From Kurthia populi (lineage in GTDB: Bacteria > Bacillota > Bacilli > Bacillales_A > Planococcaceae), in the NCBI RefSeq assembly GCF_042686175.1, contig NZ_JBHUOR010000141.1, positions 1 through 64,000 on the forward strand: DNA of 64,000 nucleotides, read 5' to 3'. A program made the position numbers and the translations under genes. The notes beneath the pieces were generated by a model that worked only from the letters and a program-made list of their open reading frames with translations, did not search any database and had not been told where the DNA came from. Shown one piece after another: positions 53,858 to 63,790 of the stretch (position 1 is the first letter of the stretch; each line of letters starts with the position of its first letter).

Positions 53858-54354
53858 TAAATATCTTTCACTCCTTGATTTACAGTACGTATTTGTAATT
53901 TTGAGGTTTGAGGATTAAATTCAATCGTACGACCACTATTACCCCCAGTATCCTCAGAAACAATTGGAATACCAAACTTTCGTAGTTGATTTTTTACGGC
54001 TTCTACATTACGTGGTCCTATACGCATAGAATCTTGATTTGATGTGAATTTAAACATTTGCGCGCCACCAGCAATTTTAGCTTTCAACTTAACTGCATTA
54101 GCGCCCTTCAATTTCATTGCATCAATTAAAGCGGGAACACCTGTGTCAGCAAATTTCGCAACGGTCAGCTGACCACCTCTACTCAAAGATGAATCTGGCA
54201 ACATAACATGGACAAGACCTGCTACTTGCTTTACCTCATCATATATAACAACACCTACACAAGAACCTAATCCTGATGTTCGAATCGTCTGCTTTTGCGT
54301 TGCTACATCTAATTGTGCAATCCCTACTTTAACAACATCTAGACTTGTAAACAT
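53857..54354 (-). CDS. cheD: Chemoreceptor glutamine deamidase CheD
   Basis: CheD deamidates receptor glutamines and binds CheC in the adaptation system. The catalytic triad region is present: Cys in SGLGSCVGV, His in GLVHVMLPDS, and a downstream Thr/Ser. The ATG at 54354 gives 165 residues, close to B. subtilis (166); a GTG at 54366 overlapping the cheC end is an alternative adding four residues. It is coupled to cheC (TAATATG). Confidence 0.93.
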   Translation of the reverse strand: MFTSLDVVKVGIAQLDVATQKQTIRTSGLGSCVGVVIYDEVKQVAGLVHVMLPDSSLSRGGQLTVAKFADTGVPALIDAMKLKGANAVKLKAKIAGGAQMFKFTSNQDSMRIGPRNVEAVKNQLRKFGIPIVSEDTGGNSGRTIEFNPQTSKLQIRTVNQGVKDI

Positions 54355-54355
54355 A

Positions 54356-54985
54356 TTATCCAACACCTAATGATGTAAAAATTGTAGAAAATGAATTTGG
54401 GTCTGGAATCAAGAAAAAGTGACCGCTGACTTCTTCTTTAGCATTTTCTTCATGTTCAATAATTGATGTATCTATTACAATTACATAATCACTAATTTGA
54501 GATACTTCTATTAATCCGATACTAATAATTGCACCAAACATATCGCTCGCTAACGCAGGAGGAGTTGGATATAATTTTAGCTTTGTAAAGTCCGAAAGTG
54601 CAGATAAATACGAACCCGATAAAATATTTCCCATTTCTTGCATAGCTGAGAGTCCTAATTCTGAAGGTGATTGCGCAAAATCAAAAGATTTTTCATGGAT
54701 TAATTTTCGAATTAATTGGTTCGCTTGTTCTACTGGCATGATAAAAAACATTCCTCCAGCTACATCCCCCTCGATTCTCAAATAAATTCCGGTAACAAAA
54801 GTTTCTGCTCCGCCTACACGTTCCATCATATCGTTGAATGATACCATTTCTACTTGAGGTACATGCATATCTATCTTCGTATTAAGTAATGTAGATAAAG
54901 CTGTTGCCGCGTGTGCAGCTCCGATATTCCCAATTTCTTTCAGGACATCTAAATGAAAAGAGGTAATATTTTGTTGAATATCCAT
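54356..54985 (-). CDS. cheC: CheY-P phosphatase CheC
   Basis: CheC removes phosphate from CheY-P and controls CheD. The 209-residue protein has both pseudo-symmetric active sites: LKEIGNIGAAHAATALS near 15-31 and SAMQEMGNILSGSYLSALS near 112-130, each with the E-x2-N pattern. It belongs to the CheC/CheX/FliY family and has the Bacillus length. It lies 14 nt after cheW. Confidence 0.95.
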   Translation of the reverse strand: MDIQQNITSFHLDVLKEIGNIGAAHAATALSTLLNTKIDMHVPQVEMVSFNDMMERVGGAETFVTGIYLRIEGDVAGGMFFIMPVEQANQLIRKLIHEKSFDFAQSPSELGLSAMQEMGNILSGSYLSALSDFTKLKLYPTPPALASDMFGAIISIGLIEVSQISDYVIVIDTSIIEHEENAKEEVSGHFFLIPDPNSFSTIFTSLGVG

Positions 54986-54999
54986 CTAAAAATCCTCTC

Positions 55000-55452
55000 T
55001 TATTTTAACGTACTTAGTACTTTTTCTAAGTTTAATAGAATCAATAGACGATTTCCTATGTTTGCGACACCTGAAATAAATTCTTCTTCTAATGAACCAA
55101 CGACTTCTGGTTGTGGTTCAATTGTCTCTTTTTGAATATCCATTACATCGTTCGCTGCATCTACAATAAATCCAACTTCCATATCTTCTTCAGAAATTAT
55201 AATAATACGCGTATTTTCGCTGCTCACAGTTGTTGTAACACCAAAACGATCACGTAAATCAATAATTGGTGTTACAACTCCACGTAAATTAATGACGCCT
55301 TTTACATAATGCGCTGTACGTGGTACACGCGTAATATGCATCATTTTTTCAATTCCTTGAACTTGTTCAACAGGTAATGCATATTCCTTGTCTCCTAATT
55401 GAAAAACAATTACTTTCATTACTTCGACGTCCATTGCTACATTTTCTGTCAT
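55000..55452 (-). CDS. cheW: Chemotaxis coupling protein CheW
   Basis: CheW links receptors to CheA. The 150-residue protein is a single CheW-like SH3-pair domain (VFQLGDKEYALPVEQVQGIEKMMHITRVPRTAHYVKGVINLRGVVTPIIDLRDRFG). The ATG at 55452 is preferred; the GTG at 55461 falls in the AGAGGTG site. It sits directly after cheA, five bases past its stop. Confidence 0.95.
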   Translation of the reverse strand: MTENVAMDVEVMKVIVFQLGDKEYALPVEQVQGIEKMMHITRVPRTAHYVKGVINLRGVVTPIIDLRDRFGVTTTVSSENTRIIIISEEDMEVGFIVDAANDVMDIQKETIEPQPEVVGSLEEEFISGVANIGNRLLILLNLEKVLSTLK

Positions 55453-55466
55453 TTCTAACACCTCTC

Positions 55467-57533
55467 TTATTTAATAAGTGAATTACAATCAATAATTAGT
55501 GCTACTTGACCATTCCCTAAAATTGTTGCTCCTGAAATCGCAAAAACATTTGTCAAATAATTCCCTAGAGACTTAAGAACAATCTCTTGTTGACCAATAA
55601 ATGAACCAACAACTAATCCCGCCATTTTGTCCCCTTTTCGTACAATAACAACAGAGTGGAAATCATCTCCTGGATCATCAGTGCGTGGAACTTCAAAAAT
55701 TTCTTCTAAAAACACAAGTGGTACTACTTTCCCACGGAAATCAATCACTTTCTGATTATGAGCATTCATTATATCTGCCTTATGAATAATTGACGTTTCA
55801 ATAATTGACGTTAAAGGAATTGCATAAATTTCTTGTTCAATTTCAATTAACATAACCGAGATGATTGATAAAGTCAGCGGTAATTGAACAGAAAATAACG
55901 AACCTTTTCCTTCTTCCGATTCAATTGTAATGGTTCCTCCCAATGATTCAATTGTTGATTTTACAACATCAAGGCCAACACCTCTACCAGAAATATCCGA
56001 TAATACTTCAGCTGTTGAGAATCCTGAAGCTAAGATTAATTCATTAATTTGAGTATCTGTTAGTTTTGATGCTAACTCTGAGGTAACGACGCCTTTTTCT
56101 AATGCTTTACTTAAAACACGTTCTTTATTGATACCGGCACCATCATCTTCAATTTCAATAAACACATGATTCCCACTATGATAAGCACGTAGTTCAACAC
56201 GTCCTTCTTCAGGTTTTCCAGCTGCTACTCGAACCTCTGGACTTTCAATACCATGATCAAGTGAGTTTCGAATTAAATGAACAAGAGGATCTCCGATTTC
56301 ATCAATAACTGTTCGATCTAATTCAGTTTCTGCACCAATAATATCTAATTTGATTTTTTTATTTAAATCACGTGATAATTGTCTAACCATTTTAGGAAAG
56401 CGATTAAAGACCGTTTCTACTGGTACCATACGCATATTCAAAATAATATTTTGTAAGTCGCTCGAAACGCGCGACATGCGTTCAACTGATTCATTTAATT
56501 CATTATGATTAAGCTCTGCTGCAATTGATTGTAAACGTCCTCGGTCAATTACTAATTCTTCGAATAAATTCATCAGTATATCCAGTCTTTCAATATTTAC
56601 TCGAATTGTTTTACTTGTGGCATGAGAAGATTTAACTGGCTTTTCAGATTGCTTAGCAGTTGAGTTGGTTACGACTTTTGTTGCTTCTTGGGAAATCACT
56701 TCCACATCAATACTTTTGGCTGTTGAAGAAGCAACAACAGGTTCTAAAACATTTTCCTCTACTAAATCAAAGAACATTTTTTTAACAACTACTTCTTTTA
56801 CTTCTGACACTTTTTTAATAGCTTCTTCTACAGTCTCAATAGCTTCTTTTGTAACAAAAGCAATTGAAAAATCTGTATCAAACTGTTCTGCTTCTAATTG
56901 TTCTACTGCAGGGACAGATTTAATTACATCTCCGCATTTTTCAAGAACTTCAAATACCATAAATACTCGTGCTGCTTTTAGTAAGCAATCATCGCGTAGA
57001 GTAATTGCGATTTCATATGTGCCAAAACCTTGTTCATTAGATTGTTCAATAATTGTACGTTCAAAATCATCATAAGTAAGTGCTGTTACTGAAACCAATC
57101 TATCTTCACTGCTATCCTCTACAACAGCTTTGGCATTTGAACCATCAATTAGTTCTCCATTTTCAATACGCTTTAATTTTTCAACAGTCTCGCTAACATT
57201 TCTTTTTCCATCTCCACCCTCAGAAATATCTCCAATCATGGCTTCAAGGTGATCAATAGACTCAAAAACAACATCTAAAATCTCAGGTGAAACTTCGATT
57301 TTTTCATTACGAATCCCATCTAAAACATTCTCCATTTTATGCGTCAAATCCGCCAAATCTTCAAATCCCATTGTTGCAGACATGCCTTTTAATGTATGTG
57401 CATTACGAAAAATCTCGTTTACAATTGATAAATCATGTGGATTTTGCTCCAGTGCTAATAAATTTTCGTTACATGATTGTAAATGTTCCGTACTTTCATC
57501 AATGAATACTTCTAAGTATTGGTTTGTATCCAT
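55467..57533 (-). CDS. cheA: Chemotaxis histidine kinase CheA
   Basis: CheA autophosphorylates and passes phosphate to CheY and CheB. The 688-residue protein has the P1 HPt domain with His46 (NAHTLKGMSATMGF), a P2 region (about 150-290), a P3 dimer helix pair, a P4 ATPase (HLIRNSLDHGIESPEVR, DDGAGIN, GRGVGLDVVKSTIESLGG) and a P5 CheW-like domain at the end. The start ATG follows GAGGAGG. It is flanked by cheB and cheW as in B. subtilis. Confidence 0.96.
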   Translation of the reverse strand: MDTNQYLEVFIDESTEHLQSCNENLLALEQNPHDLSIVNEIFRNAHTLKGMSATMGFEDLADLTHKMENVLDGIRNEKIEVSPEILDVVFESIDHLEAMIGDISEGGDGKRNVSETVEKLKRIENGELIDGSNAKAVVEDSSEDRLVSVTALTYDDFERTIIEQSNEQGFGTYEIAITLRDDCLLKAARVFMVFEVLEKCGDVIKSVPAVEQLEAEQFDTDFSIAFVTKEAIETVEEAIKKVSEVKEVVVKKMFFDLVEENVLEPVVASSTAKSIDVEVISQEATKVVTNSTAKQSEKPVKSSHATSKTIRVNIERLDILMNLFEELVIDRGRLQSIAAELNHNELNESVERMSRVSSDLQNIILNMRMVPVETVFNRFPKMVRQLSRDLNKKIKLDIIGAETELDRTVIDEIGDPLVHLIRNSLDHGIESPEVRVAAGKPEEGRVELRAYHSGNHVFIEIEDDGAGINKERVLSKALEKGVVTSELASKLTDTQINELILASGFSTAEVLSDISGRGVGLDVVKSTIESLGGTITIESEEGKGSLFSVQLPLTLSIISVMLIEIEQEIYAIPLTSIIETSIIHKADIMNAHNQKVIDFRGKVVPLVFLEEIFEVPRTDDPGDDFHSVVIVRKGDKMAGLVVGSFIGQQEIVLKSLGNYLTNVFAISGATILGNGQVALIIDCNSLIK

Positions 57534-57548
57534 ATTTTAAGCCTCCTC

Positions 57549-58673
57549 TTATGGAATATATTTCATAATTGTTTGTGCAATATCATCAACATCTTCAACA
57601 TTATCGACTAACCCGGTTTCAAATGCCGCTTTAGGCATACCATATACAACACATGTATTAGCAGATTCTGAAATAGCTTTAACATTTCCTGTGGTTTTTA
57701 AAATTTTAAGCCCCTTAGTTCCATCTGAACCCATACCTGTCATAATAACAGCTAATTTATCATATTCTTCTAACTTACTAGCACTTTCATACATAACATC
57801 AACAGCTGGCCTGTGACCTCCTCTAGGAGCTTCTATATTATCTAATTTAATTCCAACTGACATTCCAACTTTTTGTAATTTCATATGATATCCACCAGGA
57901 GCAATATATGCTACTCCAGATTGTAAAATATCTCCATTTTCTGCTTCTTTAACAGTTATCTCAGACAAATTATCTAACCGTGTTGCTAAAGATTTAGTGA
58001 ACCCTGCTGGCATGTGCTGAACGATTAAAATTGGTGCCATAATGTTTTGCGGTATTTTAGTAATGACTTCCTGTAAAGCTCTTGGACCACCGGTAGATGT
58101 TCCTATTAATACCAATTTTTTCTTTCCATGTAAATTCCAATTATTCGTATTAATCACTGAACGTTCAAGTGGTTTAGATGGAGTAGTTATTTCTTTAGTA
58201 GAAATATCTTTATTAAAAAATGTATTTGCTGCTTTAGAAAGAGTTGCTGGCTTACGTAATTTTGTCACCGACACATTCGTTGCTTGAATGACTTTATGAA
58301 CAAGTTCATCCTTAATCTTATGTAGATCTAAAGAAATTGTTCCACTCGGTTTAGCAATAAAATCTACTGCTCCATTTGCCATTGCTTCTACAGTAATTTC
58401 TGCGCCGGCTTTAGTCGTACTAGAAAGCATGACTACGGGAGTTGGACAATCTACCATGATTAGTTTCAAAGCCTCTAATCCATTTAATTGAGGCATTTCA
58501 ACATCCAACGTCACAACATCTGGTTTTAAAGCTTTAATTTTTTCAAGTGCATCTTGTCCATTTCGTGCAGTACCTATTACTTCAATATTTGGAACATCTA
58601 CAAAAAAATCTCCAATCAGTTTTCTCATAAATGCTGAATCATCAACAATTAATAATTTTTTTATTACTGTCAT
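57549..58673 (-). CDS. cheB: Chemotaxis response regulator methylesterase CheB
   Basis: CheB demethylates receptors once phosphorylated by CheA. The 374-residue protein has an N-terminal receiver with Asp57 (VVTLDVEMPQLNG) and a C-terminal methylesterase with the Ser in GTSTGGPRAL, His in QHMPAGF and Asp in MTGMGSDG. The ATG at 58673 directly follows the flhG stop (TAAC-ATG); the GTG at 58682 is less likely. Confidence 0.95.
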   Translation of the reverse strand: MTVIKKLLIVDDSAFMRKLIGDFFVDVPNIEVIGTARNGQDALEKIKALKPDVVTLDVEMPQLNGLEALKLIMVDCPTPVVMLSSTTKAGAEITVEAMANGAVDFIAKPSGTISLDLHKIKDELVHKVIQATNVSVTKLRKPATLSKAANTFFNKDISTKEITTPSKPLERSVINTNNWNLHGKKKLVLIGTSTGGPRALQEVITKIPQNIMAPILIVQHMPAGFTKSLATRLDNLSEITVKEAENGDILQSGVAYIAPGGYHMKLQKVGMSVGIKLDNIEAPRGGHRPAVDVMYESASKLEEYDKLAVIMTGMGSDGTKGLKILKTTGNVKAISESANTCVVYGMPKAAFETGLVDNVEDVDDIAQTIMKYIP

Positions 58674-58674
58674 G

Positions 58675-59538
58675 TTATCCACGCCCTTTACTAAAAATAC
58701 TTTTTAATGCATTTATAAAACGATTTGTGTCTAGTTCATTCAAATTTTTTGATTGACCTGATGTGTAAGTAGTAGTAATTTTTTGAACTGCTTTTGTAGC
58801 AGGAGCACGTTCATATAAAATTGAAAACAATTTTTGTTGCTGTACAGCTTTCCTTACATGAATATCTTCTGGAATAGAACCCAAAATATTTAAATTTTTG
58901 TTTAAAAACTGCTGTGCTGTACTTTTTAAACGATGTAGTGTTTGATTTGCTTCGTCTGTTGTCAATGCTCGATTACACACAATATGCATATTTTTAAGTG
59001 GGTTTCTTGTGTTCACATATTTCATCATTGAATATGCATCCATAACTGCTGTTGGTTCTGTAGTAGAAATAACGATTATATCGTCTAAAGCCTCAAGTAA
59101 TTGCAATGACCATTCTGTAGCTCCCGCACCCATGTCAAAAATAATATAGTCATAGCGCTGTTGAAGTAGTTCAAAAGCAGATAGTAAACGATCAAACATT
59201 GAATCATTCCATTCAATTACGTTCGCCATTGCAGAGCCACCACTTAAATAGTCAATATTACTTAAAAAAGATTCTATTACATCTTCTAAAATATATTCTC
59301 CACTTAAATAATCGATTAAAGAATATCTAGACTTTTCTCCTAATAATATATGAATATTCCCCATCCCGATATCCATATCCACTATAACTATCTCATATCC
59401 TTTTTCTGCTAAATTGAACGAGAAATTAGTAGAAAAGTTACTTTTTCCGACGCCTCCTTTACCACTTATTACCCCTATAGATGTGGAAATATGTTTATTT
59501 TCCATTTTTAATCGCAATTTTTCTGCTTGATTTCCCAT
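58675..59538 (-). CDS. flhG: Flagellar number regulator FlhG (YlxH), MinD-like ATPase
   Basis: FlhG controls flagellar number and placement with FlhF. The 287-residue protein has the deviant Walker A GKGGVGKSNFS near 25-35, IVDMDIGMGNIHILLG, and a C-terminal amphipathic region. Its N-terminus GNQAEKLRLKM fits the DQAxxLR helix that activates the FlhF GTPase, with Asn in place of Asp. It begins three bases after the flhF stop. Confidence 0.94.
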   Translation of the reverse strand: MGNQAEKLRLKMENKHISTSIGVISGKGGVGKSNFSTNFSFNLAEKGYEIVIVDMDIGMGNIHILLGEKSRYSLIDYLSGEYILEDVIESFLSNIDYLSGGSAMANVIEWNDSMFDRLLSAFELLQQRYDYIIFDMGAGATEWSLQLLEALDDIIVISTTEPTAVMDAYSMMKYVNTRNPLKNMHIVCNRALTTDEANQTLHRLKSTAQQFLNKNLNILGSIPEDIHVRKAVQQQKLFSILYERAPATKAVQKITTTYTSGQSKNLNELDTNRFINALKSIFSKGRG

Positions 59539-59541
59539 TGA

Positions 59542-60654
59542 CTATTCTCCTTGGAAAATTAATTCAACTATTTTATCAAGAGTTGCTTCCACAATATCTT
59601 CTGGTACTTCTTGTCCATTAGTATAGTAAGCAAGTCCTTTATTATATTTAATCATTAAATTGACTATAGGGCCAATAGAATTTGTTTCATCTAGCTTTGT
59701 AAAAATTAATTTTGTAATTGGAAGTCTTTCAAACTGCTCGATAATCACTTCTAGATCACGCTGTTTTGCTGTAAGTGCTAAAACTAAATAATTTTCAGTT
59801 TCTTTATTAATATCGATTAATTCAACTAAATCATTAATATATTTACTTTCGTTGTAATTTCGTCCTGCAGTATCAATAAAAATCAAATCACAATGTTTTA
59901 AATTATCAATTGCTTTTACATAATCCTCATGTGAGTAGACAACTTCTACAGGTGCTTGTAGCAAATTAGCATATGTTTTCAATTGCTCAATCGCTCCAAT
60001 TCGATATGTATCCGCCGTAATAAATCCAATCTTCTTACGTTTTTCCAATACTGCACGAGCAGCCATTTTAGCAATAGTTGTTGTTTTTCCAACACCTGTA
60101 GGACCAACCACATTAATAAATCGTTTATCAAAAGATTGATTTCCTATTGAAAACTGATCTAGCTCTTGACGTAATGCCATTTTAGCAAATCGTATTAATT
60201 GTTGTGTTGTTAACTCTTCACGACTATTTTTATACATGTCAAAAAGCTCATCACTAATTGATGTGATGAGCTTTTTGTCTAATTCTTGATGTTCCATTTG
60301 CTCAATAATAGATGTGAAAATAACCGGATACTTTGTAGTTGCTGTTTGCTGTTTCTTTATTAAATCTTTTAATGTCACTAACTCATGTCGAATTTCTTCA
60401 ACATGCGTTGGTTGTAGAGTAATAGAATTTTTTTCTATTACATCATTTGATTTTAATTCTATATTTTCTATAGATGACATTGTCGTACGTTCGATTCCAA
60501 TGACAACTTCAAAGTATTTCTTTTTAAACAAACCTAGAAACCCTTTTGAATATATAGGCTTTGAACTAATAATAATCGCTTCATCACCAAAATCTTTTTG
60601 TACTTTTTTCATTGCTTCTGCCATTGTAGAAGCTGTATATTTTTTCATCTTCAT
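59542..60654 (-). CDS. flhF: Flagellar SRP-type GTPase FlhF
   Basis: FlhF sets the site of flagellum assembly. The 370-residue protein has a basic N-terminal B domain (about 1-110) and an SRP-GTPase NG core with G1 GPTGVGKTTT at 184-193, TADTYRIGAIEQLKTYA, FIDTAGRN and TKLDET. Its ATG overlaps the flhA stop by four bases (ATGA). The B domain is variable, as in other FlhF proteins. Confidence 0.95.
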   Translation of the reverse strand: MKMKKYTASTMAEAMKKVQKDFGDEAIIISSKPIYSKGFLGLFKKKYFEVVIGIERTTMSSIENIELKSNDVIEKNSITLQPTHVEEIRHELVTLKDLIKKQQTATTKYPVIFTSIIEQMEHQELDKKLITSISDELFDMYKNSREELTTQQLIRFAKMALRQELDQFSIGNQSFDKRFINVVGPTGVGKTTTIAKMAARAVLEKRKKIGFITADTYRIGAIEQLKTYANLLQAPVEVVYSHEDYVKAIDNLKHCDLIFIDTAGRNYNESKYINDLVELIDINKETENYLVLALTAKQRDLEVIIEQFERLPITKLIFTKLDETNSIGPIVNLMIKYNKGLAYYTNGQEVPEDIVEATLDKIVELIFQGE

Positions 60655-62684
60655 TCTACATTCACCACTCCAACACTTTGAATTTCAATTGATGCTTCTA
60701 GCTCATTATACGAAAGAATTGGAATTTGTGGGAAGTAGCGTTCTGTTAATTGTCGTACATACATGCGCACAGCAGGTGAACATAAAATTACAGGTGATTG
60801 TTCAAAAAATGCTATGCGTTCCACTTCTTTAGAAATGGCTTCTAAAATCATTTGAGACATTTGTGGATCTATTGCTAAATAATTACCATGCTCTGTTTGC
60901 TGAATACTATCTGCTACTATTTTTTCTACTTTAGCAGATACCGTTAACACTTTTAATTCCGGTTGATTACCAACATATTGAGTAGTAATTTGACGAGCTA
61001 GGCCTTGTCGAACATATTCTGTTAACACATCTACATCTGATGTTAGTTTTGAATAATCAGCTAATGTTTCAAAAATAATTGGTAAATTACGTACAGATAC
61101 GTTTTCTCTTAGTAAATTAGCTAATACTTTTTGTATTTCACCTATCGCCATTGGTGTAGGTGTTAATTCTTCTACAAGAATAGGGGATGTTTCGTGTAAG
61201 TGGTCAATCAATTGTTTTGTCTCTTGACGTCCCAATAACTCTGATGCATTTGCGCGAATAATTTCTGTTAAATGCGTAGAAACTACACTTGGTGGATCCA
61301 CAACAGTGTATCCCAGCATTTCAGCTTCTTCTTTCACTAATTCAGTAATCCATTTTGCAGGAAGGCCAAATGACGGCTCAACAGTATCAATACCATCAAT
61401 TGAATTCTCCTCACCAGGACTCATCGCCAAATAATGATCTAACAAGAGCTCTCCATTAGCCATTTCATTCCCTTTAATTTTGATACGATATTCATTAGGT
61501 TGCAGTTGAATATTGTCTCTAATACGTACTACCGGTATAACAATACCTAATTCTAAAGCTAATTGACGACGAATCATAACTACTCGGTCAAGTAAATCTC
61601 CACCTTGAGCTGCATCAACTAGAGGAATTAATCCATATCCAAATTCAAATTCAATCGGATCAACATTTAATAAATTCACAACATTTTCTGGACTCTTCAG
61701 ATTATCTGTAACAACCTCTTCTTCGATTTCTTCTTGTTCTTCAACAGTTTCTTTTGTAGAACGTTTTTGTTGATATGCTAGTAATGCAATAATTGCTGCC
61801 ACAGGAATTGTCACAAAATCACTAACAGGTGTTAGTAATCCTAATAAAAAGATTGTACCAGCTGCTACATATAATACTTTTGCATCTCCAAATAATTGAC
61901 GCATAATATCCGTACTAAAATTACCATCTGATCCAGCACGTGTCACGACAATACCTGTAGCTGTAGAAATAATTAATGCAGGAATTTGTGAAACTAATCC
62001 ATCCCCGACTGTCAATGTAGTAAATCGACTAATAGCGTCTGCAAATTCCATTTCCATTTGCACAACACCAATAACAATACCGAACAAAATATTAATAATA
62101 ACAATAATGATACCAGCTATTGCATCACCTTTAACAAATTTCGTTGCCCCATCCATTGCTCCATAAAAATCGGCTTCTCCTGAAACTTTCTCACGACGTT
62201 CGCGCGCTTGCGTTTCAGAAATCAAACCTGCATTTAAGTCTGCATCAATAGCCATTTGTTTACCTGGCATTGCATCTAATGTGAATCGAGCAGCAACTTC
62301 AGATACACGTTCAGAACCTTTTGTAATAACAAGGAAGTTTATAATTACTAAAATAATAAATACTACTAATCCTACTACAAGATTTCCGCCAACAACAAAT
62401 GTACCAAATGTTTCTACAACATTCCCTGCTTCACCACCACTTAAAATAGCTCGTGTAGTTGAAACATTTAAGCCTAATCTAAATAATGTTAAAAGCAAAA
62501 GAATTGTGGGAAAAATAGAAAACTCAAGTGCTTCTTTCATATTCATAGCAATTAATAAAACAAGAATTGCCAATGCAATATTCATGATAATTAAAAAGCT
62601 TAATAGCCATGTTGGCAGAGGGATAATCAGCATCGCTACAATCATAATAACGGCTGCTAAAACACCTATGTCGCGAAATTTCAT
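60651..62684 (-). CDS. flhA: Flagellar type III export gate protein FlhA
   Basis: FlhA is the major export-gate component and binds substrate-chaperone complexes. The 677-residue protein has eight transmembrane helices in the first 310 residues, the FHIPEP-like loop (TKGSERVSEVAARFTLDAMPGKQMAIDADLNAG) and a large cytoplasmic domain with AMSPGEENSIDGIDTVEPSFGLPAKWI. It lies 16 nt after flhB. Confidence 0.97.
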   Translation of the reverse strand: MKFRDIGVLAAVIMIVAMLIIPLPTWLLSFLIIMNIALAILVLLIAMNMKEALEFSIFPTILLLLTLFRLGLNVSTTRAILSGGEAGNVVETFGTFVVGGNLVVGLVVFIILVIINFLVITKGSERVSEVAARFTLDAMPGKQMAIDADLNAGLISETQARERREKVSGEADFYGAMDGATKFVKGDAIAGIIIVIINILFGIVIGVVQMEMEFADAISRFTTLTVGDGLVSQIPALIISTATGIVVTRAGSDGNFSTDIMRQLFGDAKVLYVAAGTIFLLGLLTPVSDFVTIPVAAIIALLAYQQKRSTKETVEEQEEIEEEVVTDNLKSPENVVNLLNVDPIEFEFGYGLIPLVDAAQGGDLLDRVVMIRRQLALELGIVIPVVRIRDNIQLQPNEYRIKIKGNEMANGELLLDHYLAMSPGEENSIDGIDTVEPSFGLPAKWITELVKEEAEMLGYTVVDPPSVVSTHLTEIIRANASELLGRQETKQLIDHLHETSPILVEELTPTPMAIGEIQKVLANLLRENVSVRNLPIIFETLADYSKLTSDVDVLTEYVRQGLARQITTQYVGNQPELKVLTVSAKVEKIVADSIQQTEHGNYLAIDPQMSQMILEAISKEVERIAFFEQSPVILCSPAVRMYVRQLTERYFPQIPILSYNELEASIEIQSVGVVNVE

Positions 62685-62700
62685 GTTTGTCCCTCCCTAA

Positions 62701-63789
62701 CTAAATCTTACGTTTAATGCGATATACATACGCAAGTACTTCTGCAACTGCTTTAAAAAATTCTTCTGGTATACGGTCATTAATTTTAACTTGGTCATAC
62801 ATAGCTCTGGCAAGGGGCCGATTTTCTACCATGACAACCTTATTTTCTTTTGCAATTAATTTTATCTTTTGTGCAACAAAATCTGTTCCTTTAGCAACGA
62901 CTTTGGGTGCATCCATAGCATCCTCATCGTATTTTAAAGCAATTGCATAATGCGTTGGATTTGTAATGACTACATCTGCTTGAGGTACTTCCTGCATCAT
63001 TCTACGCATTGACATTTCTCTTTGCCTTTGTTTAATTTTTGATTTGATTAAAGGGTCACCTTCAACATTTTTGTATTCATCTTTAATATCTTGTTTAGAC
63101 ATTCGAAGGTTTTTTTCATAATCATATTTTTGATACATGTAATCTAAAATCGCAATAACCATCAATACAATAGAAGCTGCTATACCCATGTATGCCACAA
63201 GTTTTGAAACTGTTATCAAGGCTGCTCCTGGGGTTTTATGTGCTAAGCTTAAAACTTCCTCAATGTTAATATATAATACTAAAAATGTTGTGGTACCTAT
63301 AAAAGATATTTTCAAAATTGATTTTAATAACTCAACAATTGCTTTGAGCGAAACAATTCGTTTTAACCCCTTTATCGGGTCAATTTTTTTTAAATCAAAT
63401 TTTAACGTTTCAGTTGTAAATAGTAATCCGAACTGCATAAAATTAGCCGCAATTGCTGCAACAACTGCAACTATAAAAATTGGCACTACAATCATAGCTA
63501 ATTCTTTTAGTATATCCCAATACATTTCCATAATGGAAGAAATAGTAATCGTTTTAACAGTCATATTATGTACAATAATTTCTCTGAAAAAAGACATCAT
63601 TTCTTCTTTCATAGATCCTGCCACAAAAGTTAAATATAAAAATATCGCTAATAGGACTATTGCGCTTGTTACGTCTTGACTTTTTAATACCTGCCCTTTT
63701 TTTCTAGAGTCTTGACGTTTTTTTGGTGTTGCTTTTTCAGTTTTCTCACCTGCAAAAAACTGTATATTTAATTGAACTAACATATTCAT
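62701..63789 (-). CDS. flhB: Flagellar export switch protein FlhB
   Basis: FlhB switches export specificity from rod/hook to filament after cleaving itself at NPTH, found here at 277-280 (VVITNPTHYAIALKY). The protein has four membrane helices and the N-terminal pattern LNIQFFAGEKTEKATPKKRQDSRKKGQ. The ATG at 63789 gives 362 residues and overlaps no upstream gene; a later ATG (MLVQL) or the TTG at 63798 is possible. Confidence 0.95.
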   Translation of the reverse strand: MNMLVQLNIQFFAGEKTEKATPKKRQDSRKKGQVLKSQDVTSAIVLLAIFLYLTFVAGSMKEEMMSFFREIIVHNMTVKTITISSIMEMYWDILKELAMIVVPIFIVAVVAAIAANFMQFGLLFTTETLKFDLKKIDPIKGLKRIVSLKAIVELLKSILKISFIGTTTFLVLYINIEEVLSLAHKTPGAALITVSKLVAYMGIAASIVLMVIAILDYMYQKYDYEKNLRMSKQDIKDEYKNVEGDPLIKSKIKQRQREMSMRRMMQEVPQADVVITNPTHYAIALKYDEDAMDAPKVVAKGTDFVAQKIKLIAKENKVVMVENRPLARAMYDQVKINDRIPEEFFKAVAEVLAYVYRIKRKI

Positions 63790-63790
63790 T